Source of the DNA: Diadema setosum | Taxonomy: Eukaryota > Echinodermata > Echinoidea > Diadematoida > Diadematidae | Direction of reading: 5' to 3' | Length of the DNA stretch: 64,000 nt | Assembly: GCF_964275005.1 (NCBI RefSeq) | Contig: NC_092685.1 | Coordinates: forward strand, 15,908,579-15,972,578 | Shown: piece after piece, positions 1-11,100 of the stretch | How positions within the stretch are numbered: the first letter of the stretch is position 1 | Layout: every line of letters starts with the position of its first letter | The notes under the pieces: generated by a model | What the model saw: only the letters and a program-made list of their open reading frames with translations | The model's database searches: none | What the model was told of the DNA's origin: nothing | Translations under genes and position numbers: made by a program

Positions 1-1003
1 TATGCTCAAATACAGCACTTCCTAGCATATCATGCTAGGGCTATACACATGTCAAAACCAATTTACTAATACTATGATTTCTGTACGGCACTGTCATGTT
101 TTATAAATTGACAGAGAAATAAAACGAAACACAAGAAAAAATCCTTTTATGTATTGTTTGTTTGATTGATATTGACCAACGAGATCAATATTGTGACTGA
201 ATACTACTGCTGCATTGTACTGTAACCACTGCTGTGCACTCAGTTCCAGTGACAAGTAAGCATTAGTCATTGACATTGCCTAATGAACTGACTTAAAAGT
301 TACAGTCCGTTGCAATGATTGGAATATGTCCCATCATGCATTCACACAAAAATGGTTGAATTAGTGTTTGCTTTGAGTGAGACTTGTTACTGAAAATAAA
401 TGAAACATTAAAAAAAAATATTAGCCAGTGGATTTCCAGATAACAGAGAATCCAGAAAATTGAGGTCCTACTGTGTGTCATGTGGGTTGACTGCCTCAAA
501 AGTTTACATTTCTGGACCATGTTTTTGGGGACAGGCACTGTTTCATTGGGATATTGATACTTCTGCACAGCATGCATGAGTGACCCTAATCTTTGAATCT
601 GCTCTTCTTTCTTTTCTATGAAACTGCACGACCTGCCCCTCTCTTATTTCAATTACTTTTTGAATGGGCTAGGATGGTCCAATTTTAAAAAGTTACATAT
701 CATTTCAAAGCTTACAGCTTACTCTTTTAAACTATGTAGAAACGAGGAAACTCATTTTGGCCTACTTTTTCTAGGTTTTGAGTTGGAAAGTCACATATAT
801 ATGTGTCATTTCAGCATCATATGATTCATATATTTAGAGAAGATGTACATGACAATAGGACAGTATATAAATATATTCTTAGAAAGCCTCTGCACTCTGC
901 AAAGACGCTGACCCTGATATGAGATTCAGCAAAGAGCTAGTATACACTCCTCAATGCGGGACACCATTGGAGAAGATATATAGACAGAGCATCCAAGATG
1001 TCA
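1..1003. other. Region downstream of GDPGP1, no gene seen
   Basis: This stretch lies 3' of the GDPGP1 stop codon on the minus strand and probably begins with its 3' untranslated region. No reading frame here resembles a protein I know, and I see no tandem array or terminal inverted repeat. I did not find a clear AATAAA on the minus strand close to the stop, so the transcript end is not placed. Confidence 0.4.
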
Positions 1004-4000
1004 TCACTGCTGCAGTATACTCTTCATATCGGCTTTCAGCCTCTCGTACTCCTCTCCCGGCAGGGAATCACTCTGGAGCAGCTCACAGCACTCCTTCTCG
1101 GTCAGGTTGTTGAAACGTTCTTCCCCTAATGGCATGAAAACACAATACAAATATGTGTGAATCTGGCCTGATGCATTTCTAATCTCCACTTTTCAATGTA
1201 GCAAACTGTTGTGATGAAATCAAATCACTTTTACGTGCAGGAGAAAAAATACACAAGTGGTGGATCAGCTGGATAGCAGCATAAGGAGACCAACAAATGA
1301 AAAGGGCACTACAAGACTGACAATGACAAACATTCTGTCAGAAACAGATATGCTGGAGTGTCATTACTTGGTTATTTGGAACAGATCTTGGGAAGTCTTT
1401 ACATATTGGATTTTACTTGTATACGAGGGCAACTGAAAATACTTATAAAAAACACTAAACACACTAAATCACACTAAATCAAATCAGTAAAAAACAAACA
1501 ATTCAATAACTTAAAAAAAAAAAATCTAACTAGATATATCGCTACGGCGACTGATATGCCTCCGCCATAATGCATGGTTCTCCTAATAGGTCTATAGTAC
1601 AATGTCTTGACAATGTGTGATGACAGTTTCACACAATTGGCAAAATATTAAAATGACAGGTTTGCCACAAATGTGCTGAATGTTCACTTTCCTAGAACTA
1701 GGTTCAATTGGATGAATGATTAAAATGTCAGAGTGCAGGTATTTGGGGAACTGATGATTTTTACTTGACTTTTGACCCTTTTAAAAGTTTATGCATTGAG
1801 TAATTTTCAAGGTATTGAATTTCAGTATCAAATGGGAAAATAGCATTATCTAAACCTGGCCTTTGACCTTTGACCTCACAGTTCCAAAGAGAATCACTGT
1901 TAGGTTGAACATGCATAATTATGTAAGTTTCATGATGATACCTTGAGTTACTTTTGAGATATGGAGGAAAAAGTGCAATTCAGCACTTTCACTTGACCTT
2001 TGACCTTTTGACCTTTGACCTTTTGGCAAGAAACTTCCCACAGAATATATATTGGGTAATACATGCATACATCAAGTTAAAACAAAAACAAAAACCTTCC
2101 GGCATATTGCATTTTAAGGAAAGTAGTGATATTTTGAGGAGTTGACCTTGACCTTTGACCCCCTGACCTTTGACCCATGACCCCAACTTCCCTAGATAAT
2201 CACTGCCCATCGGTACAAGTATATATACTAAGTTCCATGAAGATACCTTGAACCATTTGCGAGATATGGAGAAAAACATGAAATTTCAATTTTTTTTCAC
2301 AAAATAACCTGTGACCTTTGACCTTTGACCCTGTGACCCTAAAATCCACACAAAGTATTATCCCCCAAGGATATACCCTCATACCAAGTTTGATGTAAAA
2401 CCACCACACGGTTCTTGAGATATCGACAAAAACAAAACGGGACGGACGGAAGTACGGACGGACGGACGGACGGACGGACGACCCGAAAACATAATGCCTC
2501 CGGCCACTTCGTTGCGGAGGCATAAAAATTCTGATGAAGAAAAAACATACAAAATATTGTAGAAGCACACTAGTTGGAAGCTCTACAGAGAGCAACAAAA
2601 GCATGGGAGTGAGTTCTTGGCTACTCACTTTTGACCGGTAGATGACCCCCTAGCTCACAGCAAGCTCCATTGAATGCATCACTGGCTTTCACACCTGTGT
2701 AGAGAAAAAGAGGGATGTGACATCACTTGTAGCATCTATTGTTGTCATGTAAACACATCCCGTCTCATAATCACAGTCTGAATGACCAAAATTGATCATT
2801 GTGACGGAAATTAACGGAATTTCAGATACTCCTCTTACTCCTACAATGTCTACAAACATTCAGTTGTACTTGAAGTCAGTCTGTTGCATTTAGTGTCATC
2901 ATAATCCTTTCCTTGCTTGGACTGTCCACATATTCTCATTCGATCTATACATTGTGTTGTGACCACATCTGCACAAACTACTTCGTTGTCGATTTGGTTT
3001 TGAAATTGAGGTTTACTGTGCACTTGACAGAAATATTTCTGGCGTTTGTCTACAGAACTGTCCCATGGTTGCCGTGTGGCACCACTCTAACCAGTTGTCT
3101 AAGTCAAACAAAGCTTAACAACAATGACTAAACAGGGAGGTGCACGGTCAATATGGAGACTCCATTGACTCCACTTGACACTCGACACCACAAATGAGAT
3201 GTACAATATTATTATGTTCCTAAGTCCATTCACCCATGGGTCTCCTTGTATGGATGTATACTGAAATATTGATTTATCCAGATAAAGCTATTTTGACGGA
3301 GAGTACTGCCACACATACGCCACACTAATAATTACATTTCTGGTGATAATTACAGTTCTGGCGATAGCAGAGTGAAATAAACTGACTGGCTTCTACTCTG
3401 GACATTAAAAAAAAAAGTACTCAAAACAAAACTACATATAATATTGTCATACTCAGTTGTTTTGTTTTTAGTCTTCCTTTTCCTTCATGATTCCCATCAG
3501 TGGTTTGAGCTGATATTTGGCATGGGCACCTTTACAGCGTAACAAATAATGACATGGTGGCTGATGCTTTCTTCATTTGGAGGCAGGATATTAAAGATGT
3601 ATCATACCATAACTGGACAGCCGTGGCCAGAGTAAGAGTCGAACAGTCTGACCATCCTCTTCTGGGTTTGGGCCCAGGGTGAGTCCTCTGCTGAAGAACA
3701 TATTGTGAGCAATGTCTTTGTCTTGGAGCAGCTTCACCATGGCGAACAGGTCCCTGTCAAGAAAAGGGAGAGATATACTGTAAAACGAGGGATGCAAGAT
3801 TCGCGAAATTAAAACGCACGCAAAAGTTCTTGTCTACACTACTGTAAAACATAATATATTCGCGGCATGAAATTTTGGTGAATTGGAGGCGACGGCCTTT
3901 TTCGTGGCATGAAATTTTCGCGAATTGCCACTGGCGTTCAATTTACATACAGTGTAGACAAGTTCTTTCGCGTGCATTTTATTTTCGCGAATCTTGGTGC

Positions 4001-7000
4001 TTGCGAAATTTGCGTAATTAAAATGCACGCGAACATTTCTCATTTCACAGTATAGGCATTGAACGCCAGTGGCAGTTCGCGAAAATTTCATGCCACAAAA
4101 AAGGCCGTCTACTCCAATTCGCGAAAAATTCATGCCGCGAATATATCATGTTTTACAGTAATTCATGTAGTTCCTATTGGGCATTACAAAAGACATGTCT
4201 GTGACTTTCAGCACTAGTCCCAAATAGACTATTAAAGGCACCCATACTCCTACTTGACAAGTGCTTATTCATTACTAGTCCAACAGTGGGTTTAGTTGCA
4301 CCAGGATAGCAGGCAAGGGATTTTGTCACAACATGGACTATACGGAGGTACTTATTAATCTCCATAATATGCACAAGGCTTAAAACTGAACCAACGTGAT
4401 AACATTACTCGATATCATCAATGCACTTGCATATATCCTTTGACTCATGCCTTGCTGAGCTTTTGCATGATGTATTGAAACATACGGATGAAAATAAATA
4501 AACTAATACATAGCAAAACTAGAAATGTCGCTTTGGCGACTGGTATGCCTCCGCCATAATGCATGATTTTCCCAATAGGTCTAGGTAGTACATGTGGACA
4601 ATGTGTGATTACATTTTCACAAAATTGGCAAAATATTGAAATGACAAGTTTGTCACAAATGTGTTGAATGTTCACCTTCCTTGACCTAGTAGGTTTAATT
4701 GGATGAATAGGAGAGCATGTATCTAGGGATTTAAGGACTTTAACTCGACTTTGACCCATTCATACATTTAGGCATTGAGTAATTTTCAAGGTACAGGTGT
4801 GGAGAAAAAGTGCAATTTCTGAATTGAATAGTAAATTGTTACCATTTTCATCTGGCCCTTGACCCTAAAATTCATAAGATAATTACTTTCAGGTAGAACA
4901 TGCATAATATGTCCTAAGTTTCAAGATAACTTGAGCCACTTCCGAGATATGGAGGAAAAAGTTAGTTCAGCACTTTCATTTGATCTTTGACCTTTTGACC
5001 TTTGAGGCAAAAAAAGAAGAAAAAAAAAACTTTCCAGAGAATTTCTATTAGGTTACACATGTATGCATACACCAAGTGTAAAAAAAAATAACCCTGCTGG
5101 CATTGCATGATAGGAGGGAAATAGTAAAATTTTGAAGTGTTGCACTTGACCTTTGACCCCTGACCTTTGACCCCATGAACCCTACATTCTCTAGATAATC
5201 ACTTCCAGTCAGTATATGTATATACTATGTTCCATGAAGATACCTTGAACAATTTTCCAAGGTATGGAAAAAAAAAAGAAGTTTTAATATTTTTACTTGA
5301 CCTTTTGACCTTTGACCTTTGACCTCATGACCCAAACTTTCACCAGAGAATCTTAATTGGGTAATACATGTATACACTAAGTTTCAAGAAAATATCTTCA
5401 GGCATTCAATAGATATGGTGGAAATAGTGAAATTTTATGTATTTGACCCTGACCTTTTGACCTTTGACCTTTGACCTCATGACCCAAACTTTCACCAGAG
5501 AGTCTTAATTGGGTAATACATGTATACACTAAGTTTCAAGAAAATATCTTCAGGCATTCAATAGATATGGTGGAAATAGTGAAATTTTATGTATTTGACC
5601 TTGACCTTTTGACCTTTGACCTTGAGCATGTGCACCCAAAAGTTGATAGGCACAACTTCACCCCCTAATACACATACATGCCAAGTTCCATTAGGATACC
5701 TCAACAGGTTTTGATAGTTACCTTGTCCACAAAATTCATTACGGACGGACGGAAGGACGGACGGACGGACGGAAGGACGGACGGACGGACAGACGGACGG
5801 ACGGACAACCCAAAAACATAATGCCTCCGGCACCACTTCGTGGCGGAGGCATAAAAAAAAAATATATATATATATTCCTCCAACAATGCCCTACAAGCAA
5901 AAAATGTGAACCTCTTCCCTAAACATGAAGGAAAACTGGGCTGCATTCCTGATCACAAAGAATTGGGGGGTGTTGAATGTGTCAAGTAACAGGCACATGA
6001 TCAAAGCTGTTACTCTGAGGTGACCAAAGAACGATGGAGAGCAACGGATAATATTAACAGGGCAATTTACTGCCTTATAATTGACGTGAATTTTTGGGAT
6101 TTCACAAATATAACTCTTAATAATTTTTTTTTTTAAATACTCTACTCTTTAAGGTAACATGCCATTTAAGTGACAGTCCATGAATGTATACATGTAACTT
6201 CTGCCATAAAAGCACAAACCTGATGACAGATTTATAATTCTTCTTTGTCAATCCCAACATGAAGCTTTGAGCTGACCAGTCGACAGTCTCATGAAATCTG
6301 TTGGCAATCACTTCCCTGGTATGCTGGTAAAACAAAGACAAAGACACTTCACAGCTTTAGTTTTCTTGATCATTCTTGTGAAAACCACTTTCCTATTACA
6401 ACATAAATTTCATGGTCATCAATATGTGCGATAGTTTTTGTTATAGGCATGCACACAAAAACAAACAAAACACAAACAAACAGATCTCTCTTTCTCTTAT
6501 AGCTACATGATGACATTTGAAGTATTCATTTGACAGTTGTTACTGTCATACTGCTGACATGCTTTTCACTTGCAAGTTAACTATGTGTGGAAGAGCCTGT
6601 GTAGGAACTTGAGATAAAGAGCTCCTCTTTAGACAATTCATTACTGCACTGTGATAGTTTATGGAAACATGGTCCACACTATGTCTTACGCATCAGCAAT
6701 ACAACCAGGAACCATCCTCTCAAAACAAGACTGAGATCAAAATCAGGACACGTACTGTATACGCTATAATTTTCGCGTACATAAATTTTCGCGAATTGCC
6801 GATGTCACACATTTTCGCGAGTGGTTAAATTCGCGATTGGGGGACCAGAGAAAATATGAAGTGGCAAAGAAAGTGTGAATTTTCAACTTACTAGCAACGA
6901 ATGCTACCACAGCGACTGGGCTGTGTATACTAGAGATTCTAGTAGTTAGACATGGACATGCTATATGTACGTAAACAAGCTTAGTCAGTATGGTCTGTTC

Positions 7001-8100
7001 GGTAAGCCGTAAAATGATCGTATCGTCAAGGCAAGGGATTCATTTTGGAAGGTAATATTTTCGCGTGTTGTTAATTTCGCAAATAGCTCCCGACTCGCGA
7101 AATTCGCGAAAATAAAACCCACGCGAAATATATAGCGAATACAGTATATAATATGCTGCCATTAGTCTCACGGGAAACCAATGTGAGCCGTGTGATGAAT
7201 GAGACCGTGGGGTTGGCTTCATTTCACATTGTAAAGAGCTTTGATGCGTAACTTTCAAAGCATAGGTTATAAGCAGAAATGACACTGATTAATTTGCAAA
7301 GGGATGGGTGATTACATTCATCAGCACTTTCCCAAAGTAGTTAATCTCACCTAATTCACATTCTCACCCCAACTGACAGTGATCAATGTACTGTAGGATG
7401 TCCTTGTTTGCACCTAAACAGGAGTGATTTTTTTTTTCCATACTCAAGAGTGAAACAAAAATTTTCAGCTCATACATTGAAATCAACAACTACACAATTA
7501 TGTGTAAAGTTCTCTATTCTACCACCATCTTTCCATACATAATTGGTTGTTTTTTTATATTCCAGTATTGTCTCAGTCTCTACTTTGTAAAGCACTTTTA
7601 TCTTTTTTGTTTTTCCCACTGAATACAGATGGATTGATATTGTAGAGAAATTACCAGTACAGTACGGTATGCAAAGAAAGACCAAGATTATGAGAAGGGT
7701 CTGAATTTCCTAAGCAAGACCTCATCAAGGACCCCACATCAAAACCAACTGGCTTTGACCTTCCATGGAAGCTGTGAGTGTCCCTTAATAGGATCCACAC
7801 AACCCATGCCACGACAGCCCACCACTGCCATAGGCAGAAGTTAAAACAACAGCCAAGCCTGTGACTGTGGTTTTCCTGACCACATTGTGCTGCATGTTGT
7901 GCAAGACTGCCCCCTTCAGATGCTGTCCAGGTGGCCTCAAGGAAACGAAAGACAGAACAGATGATACCCCAGCCTGATCACTCTAACCATGCATATGTCA
8001 TACAATAAGAGGAAGAAAAAGAAGTGTATGCAATAATGGCAGATAGCATCCACCATAGCTTTATTTTTTGTATGTCAATGCATAAATTGTTGATCCACTG

Positions 8101-8144
<44 letters not shown>

Positions 8145-11100
8145 CAGTCTGTTTGTGGCTACTTGTTTATTCTTTTTGACATGACAGTATAATTCCAAAA
8201 AAAAAACCAACAATTAATCAGCAACAACACAATTGTTTGTAAAAAGCGGAGTCTGCCTCCCTATACACTCACCATGTATTCAATGGGAAGTCGATGATCA
8301 ACATAGTAGGCATGCATGTGCAGGTGGTTGACTGATGCAAAGGCACAGAGACTGTTGTAGCCGATCCGGTAAGATCTGATTCATGAACAAAGACATGTGA
8401 ACACCGACATCATTGATCATGATGCCAATACCATAAACGTGAGTTCATTTCAGACACTGAACAAAGGATTCAACCAAGCTCCCTGATAACTACAGACCCA
8501 CCTATTGAAATTTATGATGTAAAATACTGGCACATCTCTATTTTCAATCTTTAATATCGTATCAAAGCAAAGAGCTGAATTGTATCAGCCGTTATTCACA
8601 TTGACAATCCTGCACTATTGCTGCAGATAGAGCAAAAACTGTTACATTGTCCATTAGATTTAAGGCCCAACCAAATTTTCATTTTTTTCTTCTTTATTTT
8701 TTTATTTTTTTATTTTTTTGCAGTACAATGACACATAAAGCAAGCATTCATTGGTTTGACAATTACAAGTCAAAGAAAAATAAATACATGCAATCTTACA
8801 AACCTGCTTGAACTCAGCAGCAATGTTTCCACACCAATTTGAATCATCTCAAGTGTAGCAATCTATAAGAAAAAAGTGGAAATACAGTCATACAGATGCA
8901 TTATACCAGCTGCTGATTAGTAATAGATTGTACATCACATGATGCCAAGGTAAGGCTCCTAACTGCTTGTGCAGCTGAACGTGGGCTATCCAGCCATCAT
9001 GTCAGATAGAAAATGAAAACAAAACAAAACAATTCCTGAATATTAACCCTAACTAGGCCGGGCTATTTAGGTAGATCATAAAGCCGGGGGGGCCTCCCAG
9101 GCCCCCCCCTCCAGATCTCGGCCGTCAACCGCGCGATCGCAACGAAAATTGGCACACACATTGACTATGATGTAATCTAAAGTACTACGGAGTGAGATTT
9201 TTGAAAAATTGTCATTTATGCTAAATTATGCTAATTTATGCATAATGATGCATGAAATCAGACAATTTGGTATAAATCACTAAATAAAGCCCGAAATGGG
9301 CACATTTTTATGTGTAAATATTCTTGTTAGTGTCCTAAGCAAATATAAGAGAAAAAAATTGAGCCATCCAAAAAAATTTCTTAAGTATTTTATTGTTTTT
9401 TGAATTTCTTATGTATTTCGTTGTTTTTTTGACTTTATGTTTTTCATTGTTTTTTCGATGAAACTTGTGCACGACATTGTTCCGAACGAGAAAACATGTT
9501 ATTAGTTGATTTTAATCAATAAAACCCCAAAATAATCATGCTTTTATGAAATTTGACTGTAAGCACAGTTTCCATTGAAATTGTACACGAATTCACGTTT
9601 TTGAGCAATTTTTGGTCTGACATGCATGTACATATTTATGCGAAACTTCGGAACCGCGCGCCCGGGCATCGCAAATTTGGTGTCAAAAGATGCGGGAGAC
9701 TCGACAGAAAAAAGTAACGAAACGTCGCGGCGATAGCTTTTCACGTTAGCGATACATCGCGCGGAACGTCGAGGGGGGGCCTCGGAGGCCCCCCCCCCCC
9801 CCCGGCCTAGTTAGGGTTAACATATATAAAAGCACAATTATACACCTCTGATTTCTCCTTCACATAGTTTATAATACTGATCTTAAATTGCACCTCACTA
9901 TTCTATCACTGATTACCTTTGACAACTGCCCATGAGTACGTACATGTATGTACGTATTGTATGTATCTTTCAGTTTCACAGCCTGCACATACAGCACACT
10001 ACGTAATAAAGACACTAATTGGTAATGCAACATACGTAAGGTAGGACAATATTCTCCATTACCTCCCTGACTGCAATACACCCCTCCCTCCATTCATTTG
10101 GCACTCATTAAAGAGTTTGATTGTTATCCATATATTTTCTCATCAGACAAAAAGAAGGAGAATGCAACATACATTCTGGTGGCCAATTAAAAGAAACTAT
10201 GTGGGAATATATGAATGTGGAACAATATACTGGTAACCACATGCAATAAAGATGTGTTAAAAAGCAGCATTTAACCAGATCATCATTTCTCATGACACAA
10301 ACCCCTTCCCTCTTCTCCATTAATACATTATCTCCTCCAGGAACATTCATCTCACCTGTGGTTGACATAATTCCGGTCTTGGGACGAGAAGCACATTACC
10401 ATACTCAAGGGGACTGATGTTGATGATAACCTGGACCTTCTCTACCCTATCATTGTTAGTGCACTGGCCCCCTTCCGTATGAGTTCCATTGGCTTCGTGG
10501 GAGATTCCATTTTGCAGAGAGGTTGGATCACTGCCTTCATGACTCAATTCCATCAGAATCTGTGCATCAAACATTATACGAGAGTTAAGACATTTTACCT
10601 TAACACACTTGTATAGTACCCACAGATGCATCCCGGACTTCTTCGACCTATCAAGAAAATATGATTCATGTACAATCATCCCTGCAAACACACAAAACCT
10701 CTACAATAAGCAAACAGTAACAGCAGTGCTTGCATTTCAAATTTTAAATTCATAAGCTTGCAGAGCTTGTATTTTGTTGCAGCACATCCTCTTGCCATGA
10801 TGCCATATCTGTGAAAAAAAAACTAATGTTATTCTTCTAAAAATGCAATATCTGAGATTCAAATGTCACTCAACAAACAATCAAAACAGAAGTGAATTCA
10901 TTTAATCATTTACACCATGTGAACATATACAAAAACTGTTTAAATGAATTTAACTGAGATGGAAAGAAAGAAAACACAAAAAGGTACAGGATAGTGAGTA
11001 TTACAAAAGACAGTTTTCCTTTTTTCAACTTACTTCATGTGGTTTGACCTTGTTGAAGTTGAATTCTTGTGGTTTGAACGGTTGTTTGGTACTCTTGATT

